Source of the DNA: Arthrobacter sp. efr-133-TYG-118
GTDB taxonomy: Bacteria > Actinomycetota > Actinomycetes > Actinomycetales > Micrococcaceae
DNA: 64,000 bases
Assembly (NCBI RefSeq): GCF_030209755.1
Contig: NZ_JARVRH010000018.1
Span: 1 to 64,000, forward strand
Direction: 5' to 3'
The notes under the pieces: generated by a model
Seen by the model: the letters and a program-made list of their open reading frames with translations, nothing else
Told to the model about the DNA's origin: nothing
Database searches by the model: none
Shown here: positions 19,030 to 27,151 of the stretch, one piece after another
How the letters are laid out: every line of letters begins with the position of its first letter
How positions within the stretch are numbered: position 1 is the first letter of the stretch
Translations under genes and position numbers: made by a program

Positions 19030-19965
19030 ATGCCTGAAAGCAACGCAAACGGCCTGCAGACCGAAACCCTCGACCTCCCGGGGTGGAAGCACTTCTACTC
19101 GGGCAAAGTCCGTGACCTTTACGTTCCGGCGGATGATGTCATCGCGGACGAAACCGGCCAGGACCGCATCTTGGTGGTGGCCAGCGACCGCATCAGCGCC
19201 TACGACCATGTCTTGAGCAGCGAGATCCCGGACAAGGGCCGGGTCCTCACACAGCTGAGCCTCTGGTGGTTCGAGCAGCTTGGCGTGGAGCACCACGTCC
19301 TGGCGTCCACGGCCGCCGAGGGAGTGCCCGCAGAAGTTGAGGGCCGCGCGATGATCTGCAAGCGGCTGGAGATGTTCCCGGTGGAATGCATCGCCCGCGG
19401 GTACCTCACGGGATCCGGGCTGGCCGAGTACCGGCAATCGGGCACCGTCTGCGACATCCCGCTGCCTGAGGGCCTCGTTGACGGCTCGCGGCTTGGGCAC
19501 GCCATCTTCACGCCTTCTGCCAAGGCTGAGGTCGGCGAGCACGACGAGAACATCACTTATGACGACGTCGTCGCGATGGTGGGCGACGATATCGCCGCGC
19601 GCCTGAGCGAACTCACGTTGAAGATCTACACCCGCGCGGAAGAGATCGCCCGTGGCCGCGGCATCATCCTGGCCGATACCAAGGTTGAGTTCGGCATCGA
19701 TGTCACGACGGGTGTCATCACCTTGGGCGATGAGGTCCTGACTCCGGATTCCTCACGTTTCTGGGACGCGTCCACCTACGAGCCGGGCAAGGCGCAGCCT
19801 TCGTTCGACAAGCAGTTCGTGCGTGACTGGCTGACCTCCGCGGAATCGGGCTGGGACCGCTCGAGTGACACCCCGCCGCCCGCGCTGCCGGCCGACGTCG
19901 TGGAGAAGACGCGTGCCCGCTATGTGGAAGCCTACGAGAAGCTCACCGGCAGGACTTTCGTCTAG
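19030..19965 (+). CDS. purC: Phosphoribosylaminoimidazole-succinocarboxamide synthase (SAICAR synthase)
   Basis: Adds aspartate to CAIR in purine synthesis. It has 311 residues. It shows the family motifs YSGKVRDLY near residue 19, ASDRISAYDH near 53 and ECIARGYLTGSG near 117, which bind nucleotide and substrate. It lies 3 bp downstream of purD in one operon that ends at a strong hairpin. Confidence 0.95.
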   Translation: MPESNANGLQTETLDLPGWKHFYSGKVRDLYVPADDVIADETGQDRILVVASDRISAYDHVLSSEIPDKGRVLTQLSLWWFEQLGVEHHVLASTAAEGVPAEVEGRAMICKRLEMFPVECIARGYLTGSGLAEYRQSGTVCDIPLPEGLVDGSRLGHAIFTPSAKAEVGEHDENITYDDVVAMVGDDIAARLSELTLKIYTRAEEIARGRGIILADTKVEFGIDVTTGVITLGDEVLTPDSSRFWDASTYEPGKAQPSFDKQFVRDWLTSAESGWDRSSDTPPPALPADVVEKTRARYVEAYEKLTGRTFV

Positions 19966-19984
19966 GCCGCAGGGTCTAGCAGAA

Positions 19985-20031
19985 ATGTGAAGAGCCCCGG
20001 ACCGTCTGAACTGGTCCGGGGCTCTTCACAT
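19985..20031. terminator. Bidirectional hairpin terminator between purC and the XRE-TPR gene
   Basis: An 18-bp perfect stem (19986-20003 with 20013-20030) and a 9-nt loop, GC-rich in the middle and AT-rich at the base, lies 20 bp after purC and 16 bp before the end of the convergent regulator gene. Confidence 0.92.
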
Positions 20032-20046
20032 GCGTGCAACGTGCGC

Positions 20047-21333
20047 TCAGCTTGCGCGGGAAGACTGCGCACTCCCGCTATGGCCCGACGCCGCCCGACG
20101 TTCCGCCAGCCGGATCTCCAGTACGGAGTCCATGGCCTGCTGGACGCGGTCGGCTGCGCCCGCGGCGGTGAAATCGCGTTGGGCCTCTTCGAGGTGGACC
20201 AGTGCATCTGTATTTTCCCCGGCTGCCTTGAGTGCCTTGCCGAGGAGGAAAGCGACCTCGCCTGCGGTGTGCCGGGCGAGGACATCGCGGTCCGCGTGGA
20301 TTTCGCGCAACTTGGTGATGGCGGCCGGGATGTCGCCCGTCAGGTAGAGCCATCTCGCGCGGATAAAGGCAACTTCCAGCTGGTCCGTCTTGTTTCCGCC
20401 GACAATCGACAGGGCGAGTTCAGCGCGTTCGATAGCTGAGAGCGTCTCCGGCTCCACGATTCCCGAGGAGAGCCGGACCGCCGCCGATGCCTTGTTGAAG
20501 CGGGCCCACAGCTCGATGTCATTGGCGGGGGAGAGCAGCTTCGCGGCGCGCTCGTGATGCTTGATGCCTTCCACATAGTCGTGGCGCATGAAGGCCACGT
20601 TTCCCACGACCCAGGCGACTTCGCCTGCGAGCTGCGACATCGAGTGGTCGTCCATCTGGTTGTTCATTGCCTGGCAATACGTCCAGGCTTCGTCCAACCT
20701 GCCGCTCTCTGCCAATGCTCCGATCAGAGCCCGGTGCGCCCCGATGATCAACGTTGAGCCTTTGGGGAGCTGCTCGGAAAGCCGCACGGCTTCCTTGGCG
20801 TGCTCGACGGCGGTTGCCAGCTGCCCTTGTCCGTGGCAGACGGCGGCAAGCATCTGCCGGGCACGGACTCCCAGGCCCGCGGATTCCGTAGCCATGGGAT
20901 GTTCCAGGAGATGCTGGATGATCTGCTGGCATTCCTTCAGCTGCCCCTGCTTCATGAGGCATTCGGCCTGCATGTAGGTCATGTTCCACCAGGCGCTGGT
21001 GTTCTTTGCCTCGAGCGCGATTTGGGCGGCGGTTGATGCGTGGCTTGCGGCAAGGGGGTAGTCCCTGAGGTCCCAGGCTTGCCTGGCGTACAGCCCCGCT
21101 AGCACGTATTCGGCGTCACTGACGGATACGGGCTGGCTCCAGGCTTCCAAGGCTTTTGGTGCCAGTTCCAGACGGCGGGCGAGTTCTTCAATGACTTCGG
21201 CCGTTGGCTCCCTCCGGCCGGTTTCAAGAAGTGAAATGTAGCTGGGCGAGTAAAGGTCCCTGCCCAATTCAGCCTGGGTCAGCCCACGTTCGAGCCGTTC
21301 GGCACGGAGCTTTTCTCCGAATCCGTTCCCCAC
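20047..21333 (-). CDS. XRE-family regulator with C-terminal TPR domain, candidate peptide receptor
   Basis: A 428-residue protein. Residues 7-62 form an XRE helix-turn-helix (LTQAELGRDLYSPSYISLLE). From about residue 80 to 410 the sequence is all-helical with repeated TPR-like units (ARQAWDLRDYPLAASHAS, EVAFLLGKALKAAGEN). This HTH-plus-TPR architecture is that of the RRNPP receptors of Firmicutes (PlcR, NprR, Rgg), which bind imported peptides; TPR regulators of unknown ligand are also common in actinobacteria. The start is GTG preceded by a perfect AGGAGG. It is transcribed away from a secreted repeat peptide 138 bp away, which suggests it controls or senses that peptide. The pairing is inference. 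Confidence 0.85.
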   Translation of the reverse strand: MGNGFGEKLRAERLERGLTQAELGRDLYSPSYISLLETGRREPTAEVIEELARRLELAPKALEAWSQPVSVSDAEYVLAGLYARQAWDLRDYPLAASHASTAAQIALEAKNTSAWWNMTYMQAECLMKQGQLKECQQIIQHLLEHPMATESAGLGVRARQMLAAVCHGQGQLATAVEHAKEAVRLSEQLPKGSTLIIGAHRALIGALAESGRLDEAWTYCQAMNNQMDDHSMSQLAGEVAWVVGNVAFMRHDYVEGIKHHERAAKLLSPANDIELWARFNKASAAVRLSSGIVEPETLSAIERAELALSIVGGNKTDQLEVAFIRARWLYLTGDIPAAITKLREIHADRDVLARHTAGEVAFLLGKALKAAGENTDALVHLEEAQRDFTAAGAADRVQQAMDSVLEIRLAERRAASGHSGSAQSSRAS

Positions 21334-21380
21334 AGGTTCCTCCTAGAGGCTGGTCTTTGCGCTGTCTTTACGCATAAAGC

Positions 21381-21420
21381 TTGACAGTCGCTGTGGAAAA
21401 CATTTTACAATGAATGTCAA
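21381..21420 (+). promoter_or_regulatory. Promoter of the repeat-peptide gene with a flanking inverted repeat
   Basis: TTGACA at 21381-21386 and TACAAT at 21406-21411 make a good -35/-10 pair with a 19-bp spacer, 61 bp before the peptide start. TTGACA is mirrored by TGTCAA at 21415-21420, so a 6-bp inverted repeat brackets the promoter core and could be the operator of the divergent XRE regulator. The surroundings are AT-rich. Confidence 0.6.
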
Positions 21421-21471
21421 CAGGGACCGCGAAATTTCCGTAACGAATCCGACTCGCATTGAGGAAAAATT

Positions 21472-21735
21472 ATGTTGAAGAAGATTGCTGCAGCAGTGGC
21501 CTTGGCCGGCGCTCTTGCATTCTCCGCCGCGGCACCAGCCGTTGTTTCCGCAGCCCCTGTGGCAGACACCGTCAGCACGGTGCTCAGCATTGGTAACTGG
21601 CCTGACCCGATGAGGATCTCGCAGGCTATCGGCAACTGGCCCGATCCGATGGGTGTGGTTTCGCAGGCTATCGGCAACTGGCCTGATCCCATGAGGGTCT
21701 CGCAAGCTATCGGTAACTGGCCCGATCCCGTGTAG
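21472..21735 (+). CDS. Secreted 87-residue peptide precursor with four IGNWPDP-M/V repeats
   Basis: Residues 1-27 are a Sec signal peptide (MLKKIAAAVALAGAL core, likely cleavage after VSA). The mature part is almost entirely four copies of IGNWPDPM, the last ending in V: residues 40-47, 53-60, 67-74 and 80-87, spaced 13, 14 and 13 residues. Copies two to four are preceded by SQA, and linkers vary (RISQA, GVVSQA, RVSQA). The protein ends exactly with the last repeat. GAGG lies eight bases before the ATG, a good promoter lies upstream and a terminator downstream. I know no named family with this repeat. It may be a multicopy pheromone precursor, a secreted antimicrobial or a cell-envelope peptide; the divergent XRE-TPR gene favours signalling. 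Confidence 0.85.
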   Translation: MLKKIAAAVALAGALAFSAAAPAVVSAAPVADTVSTVLSIGNWPDPMRISQAIGNWPDPMGVVSQAIGNWPDPMRVSQAIGNWPDPV

Positions 21736-21800
21736 CTGAGGCTCGACGGCGGCTTCCGGAGATCCCGGCAGCTGCTGGATAATTCAAATGAAGTGATGAA

Positions 21801-21841
21801 CTCCCCGGTTGTCTGAAATCGACACGCCGGGGATTTCTTTT
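21801..21841 (+). terminator. Terminator after the repeat-peptide gene
   Basis: A stem TCCCCGG (21802-21808) with CCGGGGA (21827-21833), extended by TGTC/GACA inside the loop, is followed by the T-rich TTTCTTTT, 66 bp after the stop. A second short stem, CCCCGA with TCGGGG, lies at 21871-21891. The rest of 21736-21993 shows nothing recognisable. Confidence 0.8.
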
Positions 21842-21993
21842 GCGCGAAGATCCGCGCGGACCGTGACATGCCCCGAGTCATTGTGTCGGGGTTGTTAACA
21901 ACACTTGTCTCTAAACCTTGGACAAGCGCGGAAACCGGTCAGGGGAATGTTTTTTCCGGTTTTCCCGGGCCCCCGAAAAGCTCGTTAAATAAA

Positions 21994-22025
21994 GTAGAAG
22001 ACCTTCCGAGTGGAAGGTCTTCTAC
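21994..22025 (-). terminator. Terminator of tRNA-Pro
   Basis: A 14-bp perfect stem with a 4-nt loop starts 5 bp after the tRNA CCA end; on the minus strand it is followed by TTTATTTAA. It could also stop transcription from the left. Confidence 0.88.
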
Positions 22026-22029
22026 CAAT

Positions 22030-22106
<77 letters not shown>

Positions 22107-22191
22107 ATCCGCTGCGAAAGCAACTGTTCAAGAATAGCCGATCCCTCCCCGGATGCGAAATCGAAGGAAGCCCCGCCAGGGAACGGGCAGC

Positions 22192-24009
22192 TCAGACCAG
22201 CGAGTCCTTCCAGGCGCCGTGCAAGCGGGCGAAGCGCCCTCCTCCGCCGATGAGCTCGGCCGGCGTGCCGTCTTCCACGATGCGTCCCTCGTGCACCACC
22301 AGCACCCGCTCTGCGGTCTCCACTGTAGAGAGCCGGTGGGCGATGATGATGGCGGTCCGCTCGGAGTCCGTTCCGGATAGCAGGCTGCTGAGGCCGGCCT
22401 GCACCAGCCGTTCGGAGGGAATATCAAGCGAAGATGTCGCTTCATCCAGGATGAGTACTGCCGGGGCAGCGATGAATGCCCGGGCAAAGCCGATCAACTG
22501 CCGTTGCCCGGCGGAGACCCGGCCGCCGCGCTTGTTAACGTCGGTGTCGTAGCCGTCAGGCAAGGCGGAGATAAAGTCATGAGCCCCTACTGCCCGGGCA
22601 GCTTCTTCAATCTCCGCGCGGGTGGCCTCAGGCCGCCCCAAGGCGATGTTGTCCGCCACGGAACCGCTAAAGAGGAAGGCTTCCTGGGTGACCATCACGA
22701 CGGCGCGCCGCAGGTCCGGCGTCGAGAGCTCCCGGAGGTCGACGCCGTCGAGGGTCAAGGACCCTTCGGTGACGTCGTAGAAGCGGGCGATGAGTTTGGC
22801 GAAGGTCGATTTGCCGGCACCGGTTTGTCCGACGAGCGCTATGGTCTGTCCGGCGGGAATGTGGAGGTCCAGCCGGGGGACCACTAGCTTCCCGTTTCCG
22901 TAGCCGAACTCCACACCGCGGAACTCGATTTCGCCGCGGGCATGGGGCAAGGGCGGGGGGTTCTTGGGCGGCCGGACCGTGGGGACTTCTTCCAGCAGTC
23001 CGGACACCTTCTCGAGCGCAGCTTGGGCGCTCTGGAAGGAGTTGTAGAACATGGCCATCTGGTCCACGGGCTGGAAGAAGCGCTTCGTTGAAAGGATCAG
23101 GGCCAGGAGCACGCCCACCGCAAGGTCCCCGGAGAGCACCCGGAAGCCGCCGAACAGCAGGACCACTGCCACGCACACGTTGCCGATGAGGACCAGTCCC
23201 GGTTGGAAGACGCCATTGAGGTTGATGGAGCGGACCGTGACTTTGCGGTAGTCCTCGGAGAGTTCGGCATAGCGCTGGGCGTTCTCCGGCTCCCTGCGGA
23301 AGGCCTTGATGGCCCGGATGCCGGTCATGGTCTCCACGAAGTGCACAATCAGCCTCGCGGACACCACCCGTGATTCGCGGAAGGCGATCTGCGAGTGCTT
23401 CTGGTACCAGCGGGCCAGGAAATACGCGGGCACGCCCGTGGCCAGCATGAGTAACCCGCTGCGCCAGTCGAGGGCAAATACCGTAAATGCCGTGAAAAGC
23501 ATGAACAGGATCCCGGATGCCAGGGAGCTGACGCCCGAATCGAGGAGTTCACGCAGCGCCTCAAGGTCCGAGGTCTGGCGCGCGATGATCCGGCCCGAGG
23601 TGTACTTCTCGTGGAACTCCAAGCTGAGCCGTTGGGTGTGCCGGAAGACCCGCAGACGCAGGTCAAGGAGCATGGATTGGCTCAGCTTCGCCGTGGAAGT
23701 GACGTAGAGGGCCGTCAGAATCGCCGTTGCGACGGCCGCCGTCAGATAGAGGACGCCGGCGAGGACCACCGGCATGTTGTTCCCGGCGAGCAGCGAGGGC
23801 AGTGCGTGGTCGATGCCAAAAGCGATGATCGCAGGCCCGGCTACCCGGGTGGCCTGCGAGAGCACCACCATGCCCAGCGTCAGCCAGAACCGCAACCGCA
23901 CCGGGCGGATCAGTGACCCCAGCAAGGCGACCGACCGCCGTCGTACTGCTTTGCTGTCGCTGCGGCTCAGGTGGGCGTTGTCCTCATTTGCGGTACCGAA
24001 CGTGCTCAT
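22192..24009 (-). CDS. ABC exporter half-transporter, canonical Walker site partner
   Basis: A 605-residue fusion of a six-helix membrane domain (about residues 30-330) and an ATPase domain (about 360-600). It has Walker [10 protein letters not shown], Walker B ending [11 protein letters not shown] with the catalytic glutamate, and a degenerate signature VSAGQRQ in place of LSGGQ. Its start overlaps the stop of the upstream half-transporter by 4 bp (ATGA). Together they look like a heterodimeric exporter of the TM287/288 or LmrCD type, for drugs, lipids or peptides; the substrate is unknown. Confidence 0.92.
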   Translation of the reverse strand: MSTFGTANEDNAHLSRSDSKAVRRRSVALLGSLIRPVRLRFWLTLGMVVLSQATRVAGPAIIAFGIDHALPSLLAGNNMPVVLAGVLYLTAAVATAILTALYVTSTAKLSQSMLLDLRLRVFRHTQRLSLEFHEKYTSGRIIARQTSDLEALRELLDSGVSSLASGILFMLFTAFTVFALDWRSGLLMLATGVPAYFLARWYQKHSQIAFRESRVVSARLIVHFVETMTGIRAIKAFRREPENAQRYAELSEDYRKVTVRSINLNGVFQPGLVLIGNVCVAVVLLFGGFRVLSGDLAVGVLLALILSTKRFFQPVDQMAMFYNSFQSAQAALEKVSGLLEEVPTVRPPKNPPPLPHARGEIEFRGVEFGYGNGKLVVPRLDLHIPAGQTIALVGQTGAGKSTFAKLIARFYDVTEGSLTLDGVDLRELSTPDLRRAVVMVTQEAFLFSGSVADNIALGRPEATRAEIEEAARAVGAHDFISALPDGYDTDVNKRGGRVSAGQRQLIGFARAFIAAPAVLILDEATSSLDIPSERLVQAGLSSLLSGTDSERTAIIIAHRLSTVETAERVLVVHEGRIVEDGTPAELIGGGGRFARLHGAWKDSLV

Positions 24010-25835
24010 CGGCGGCCCTCCCCGGCTTGGTCCATGTGCTGTTCCGAATCCAGCTCGTGTTCTAGTTCGTCGAGTTCGAGGTCGAGGTCCTTCGGGCCGG
24101 CGTCGAGGCTCGCGATCACGTAGCGGTAGTGCGCGTTGTTGGCCAAGAGTTCCGTATGGGTCCCGACGGCGGTGATGCTTCCGTTTTCGAGCAGCGCCAC
24201 ACGGTCGGCCAGGGCAACGGTCGAGGGCCTGTGCGCGACGATGAGCGTGGTGGTGTCCCGGAGGACTTCGCGGAGCCTGGCCGTGACGAGTTCTTCGGTG
24301 TTCACGTCTAGGGCCGACAACGGATCATCCAGCACAAGGACCCGGGGCTTGGCTGCGATGGCCCGGGCGAGCGCGATCCGCTGCCGCTGGCCGCCGGAAA
24401 GGCTCAGGCCTTCCTCTCCGATGAGGGTCCCGACGCCGTCGGGCAGCGAATACGCGAAGTGGGCCTGCGCGACGTCGAGCGCTTCCTCGAGCGCTTCCTC
24501 GGAAGTGTCGGGCGCGCCGAGCAGCACGTTGTCCCGCACTGAGCTGGAAAACAGGGTGGTGTCCTCGAAAGCGACCGCCACGACGGTCCTCAGCTGCTCG
24601 ACGCTGAAGTCGCGGACATCCACGCCGTCGATGGTCACGGATCCTTCGCTCACGTCATAGAGCCGGGGGACCAGCTGGAGCAAGGCGCTCTTTCCGCTGC
24701 CCGTAATGCCCACAAGCGCCATGGTTTCGCCGGGCTTGATGTCCAGGGTGACGTCGTGCAGGAGCCGGGCGCCGTCGTCGAAACCGAAAGCGGCGCCCTT
24801 GAAGCTCAGAGCCCCGCGCAGTTCCTTGGGTGTTTTGGGGTTGGCAGGACTGGTGATGGTGTTGGGCGTATCCATGACCTCGAAGTGGCGGTCGAGGGCG
24901 GTCTTGGCGGTCAATGCCATGGCCAGGAGGGTCCCCGAGAATTCCACCGGCGCCGCCACAACCGCCGCCGTGCCGAAGAACGCCACGAGGGAACCGATGC
25001 TGAGTTGGCCCGTGGAGACGAGCAGGACGCCCGCCACGAGCCCGACGCCAAGCGCCAGCTCGGGCAGCAGCGTCACCACCAATGTGAAGGTGGCTTGGTG
25101 CTTGGCCTTGGCGATCTCGGTCTGCCTCAGCTCCTCGGCCTGCTCGTTGAAGTTCTCCAGCGCTTCGCGGCTGCGACCGAATGCCTTGAGCACGCGGATG
25201 CCGTGAACGGACTCCTCCACCGTGGTTGCGAGGTCGCCGGCCTGGTCCTGGCTGAGCCGGGTTACCACGCTGAAGCGGCGGCGGAAGCGGAAGGAATAGA
25301 CCATGATGGGCACCGCGGCTGCCAGGAAGATCAAAGCGAGCTGCCAGCTCATCGCGAACATCACCACGACGCCGATCACCACGGTCAAGGTGGTCACCAC
25401 CAGCATGATCGCGCCGAACGCCATCCAACGCCGCAGGAAGTTCAGGTCCGTCATCGCACGGGACAGGAGCTGCCCTGAGCCCCAACGGTCGTGGAAGGAA
25501 ACGGTGAGGTCCTGCAGGTGCCCGTAGAGGGACACCCGCATCCTCGATTCCACTGTGGTTGCGGGATTGATGACGAACTGGCGCCGCAGGGCCACAAGCC
25601 CGGCTTCAGCGATGCCGAGCGCCAGAACAACGACGGCGGCAATCCAGACAGCGTTGCTGGGGCCGCCAGGGTGGAGGGAGCCGTTGATCAAAACCCGCAG
25701 CACCTGCGGGATGGCAAGTGCCATGATGCTGGCCAGCAAAGCGCTGAGCAGGCCCATGAAAAGCCGGGGGAGGATCGGTTTAACGTGCGGATAGAGACGT
25801 TTGACGGAGGTGAAGAATGAAGTCTGTTTGGCCAT
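24006..25835 (-). CDS. ABC exporter half-transporter, degenerate Walker B partner
   Basis: A 609-residue half-transporter: membrane domain about residues 20-320 and ATPase domain 350-580. The signature [14 protein letters not shown] is perfect, but Walker B reads [12 protein letters not shown], with aspartate instead of the catalytic glutamate. It is first in the operon and overlaps its partner by 4 bp. The loss matches the partner's degenerate signature: one composite site (partner Walker motifs, this LSGGQ) is intact and the other impaired. A charged tail ([13 protein letters not shown]) ends the protein. Confidence 0.92.
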   Translation of the reverse strand: MAKQTSFFTSVKRLYPHVKPILPRLFMGLLSALLASIMALAIPQVLRVLINGSLHPGGPSNAVWIAAVVVLALGIAEAGLVALRRQFVINPATTVESRMRVSLYGHLQDLTVSFHDRWGSGQLLSRAMTDLNFLRRWMAFGAIMLVVTTLTVVIGVVVMFAMSWQLALIFLAAAVPIMVYSFRFRRRFSVVTRLSQDQAGDLATTVEESVHGIRVLKAFGRSREALENFNEQAEELRQTEIAKAKHQATFTLVVTLLPELALGVGLVAGVLLVSTGQLSIGSLVAFFGTAAVVAAPVEFSGTLLAMALTAKTALDRHFEVMDTPNTITSPANPKTPKELRGALSFKGAAFGFDDGARLLHDVTLDIKPGETMALVGITGSGKSALLQLVPRLYDVSEGSVTIDGVDVRDFSVEQLRTVVAVAFEDTTLFSSSVRDNVLLGAPDTSEEALEEALDVAQAHFAYSLPDGVGTLIGEEGLSLSGGQRQRIALARAIAAKPRVLVLDDPLSALDVNTEELVTARLREVLRDTTTLIVAHRPSTVALADRVALLENGSITAVGTHTELLANNAHYRYVIASLDAGPKDLDLELDELEHELDSEQHMDQAGEGRR

Positions 25836-26011
25836 GCCCGCTTCTCAACAGCTTTGTCCCGGCGTTCGGCGCCTGCCCGGCGCGACGCACGGAGGTAGTT
25901 TCCTATAGCAACTACCCTATGCCATCGCGTAACAGGATTCACAGCACCATTGCGTTGCGTGATACGAGGTATTCGGAACTACCCTTCCCCCGGACATGCC
26001 CAGCTTTGGTA

Positions 26012-26190
26012 GCCAAGGATGGACATATTGCTGTTATGCCCATCCTTGGCACGGTGGGATGGACATGCTCATTGGGGCGGGGTGGTTATGCCCATCCTTG
26101 GCGCGGTGGGAGGCGCATGCTCGGTGGGGCGGGTTGGTTATGCCCATCCTTGGCGCCGAGCGAGGCGCATGCTCATTGGTGGCGCGGGCT
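26012..26190. repeat. Intergenic palindromic repeat locus 2 (TGGACATA family, 52-bp period)
   Basis: The gap 25836-26188 has no gene. A palindrome with 16-bp arms and one mismatch (26012-26027 and 26035-26050, loop TTGCTGT) opens the block and contains the core GGACATA-N7-TATG. Its right arm begins a tandem array with TATGCCCATCCTTGG at 26035, 26087 and 26139, exactly 52 bp apart, each copy including a GGACATGCTC or GCGCATGCTC half-site. Bases 25836-25990 carry the exporter promoter region and show nothing else. Confidence 0.88.
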
Positions 26191-27151
26191 ATTGGCGGGC
26201 CGTCAGCGTCAGCAGCACCGCTTCCGGCTTGCACGCGATCCGGACCGGGGCGAAGCGTGAGGTGCCGATGCCCCCGGAGACGTTGACCGGCGTCGTGCGT
26301 CCGTTGTTCTCCCAATCATGCAAGCCTTTGGCGCGCCACGTGGGGAGATCGCAATTGGCAACCAAGGCACCGTAGCCCGGGATGCAGATCTGGCCGCCGT
26401 GAGTGTGTCCGGCGAGGATGAGGTCTGCGGAGTCGTTCGTGAAATGGTCCAGGACCCGTTGGTAGGGGGCGTGGATGACGGCGACCCGAAGGTGCGGGCG
26501 GGAGTCCTGTCCGGCGGTGCCGCGTGGCCAGCCAGCGTAGCGCTCCCGATTCAGATGGGGGTCGTCCACTCCGGAGAAATCGAAGCGGATCCCGTTGATG
26601 GGCAAGGACTGGTGCCTGTTGGTGAGGTCGATCCAGCCGGACATCCCGAAACCGGAACGCAGCCGAGGCCAATCGAGCTCGACCTGTTTGTTCTTGACGC
26701 GCGACGGGCCGCGCAAATACGCTGCAGGGTTCTTGAAACGCGGGGCGTAGTAGTCGTTCGAGCCCGGCACGAAGACACCCGGGAACTTCAACAGTGGCCG
26801 CAATGCATCCAGCAGCGGAACGACGGCGTGGGGGTGGCTGAGATTGTCACCCGTGTTCACCACGAGGTCAGGCTCAAGCGCCGCGAGCGAACGCAGCCAT
26901 TCGGCCTTCCTGCGTTGGCTCGGGACGAAATGGATGTCGCTCAAATGCAGCATCCGGAGGGGAGCCGAGCCTTCGGGCAGGATGGGAACGGTCTCCTCCC
27001 GGAGCACGAACTGGTTCTTTTCCCAGAGGCCATAAGCGAGGCCGGCAACGCCAGCGGTTGCGCCCGCACCGGCAGCTACGGCAAAGCCGCGTCCGATGCT
27101 TCGGACGCGGCTTGCCAGCGATTCAATGATGGGCTTGGCGCCGTTAGCCAT
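26189..27151 (-). CDS. Membrane-anchored metallophosphoesterase
   Basis: A 320-residue calcineurin-like phosphoesterase. After a short N-terminal part with one hydrophobic helix (residues 20-40) come the metal-binding motifs LSDIH near 72, TGDNLSHP near 98, GSNDY near 123 and AGHTHGGQ near 245. Related proteins cleave phosphodiesters such as UDP-diacylglucosamine or act on envelope lipids. The ATG lies 8 bp inside the 3' end of the upstream PBP gene (the PBP stop TAA falls in codons 2-3), so translation is coupled. This links it to envelope work. Confidence 0.88.
   Translation of the reverse strand: MANGAKPIIESLASRVRSIGRGFAVAAGAGATAGVAGLAYGLWEKNQFVLREETVPILPEGSAPLRMLHLSDIHFVPSQRRKAEWLRSLAALEPDLVVNTGDNLSHPHAVVPLLDALRPLLKFPGVFVPGSNDYYAPRFKNPAAYLRGPSRVKNKQVELDWPRLRSGFGMSGWIDLTNRHQSLPINGIRFDFSGVDDPHLNRERYAGWPRGTAGQDSRPHLRVAVIHAPYQRVLDHFTNDSADLILAGHTHGGQICIPGYGALVANCDLPTWRAKGLHDWENNGRTTPVNVSGGIGTSRFAPVRIACKPEAVLLTLTARQ

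Noticed and set aside
21417..21881. 154-codon minus-strand ORF opposite the repeat-peptide gene
   Set aside because: Its own repeats are the antisense of the IGNWPDP repeats; it has no start site, signal or domain, and the terminator stem lies inside it.
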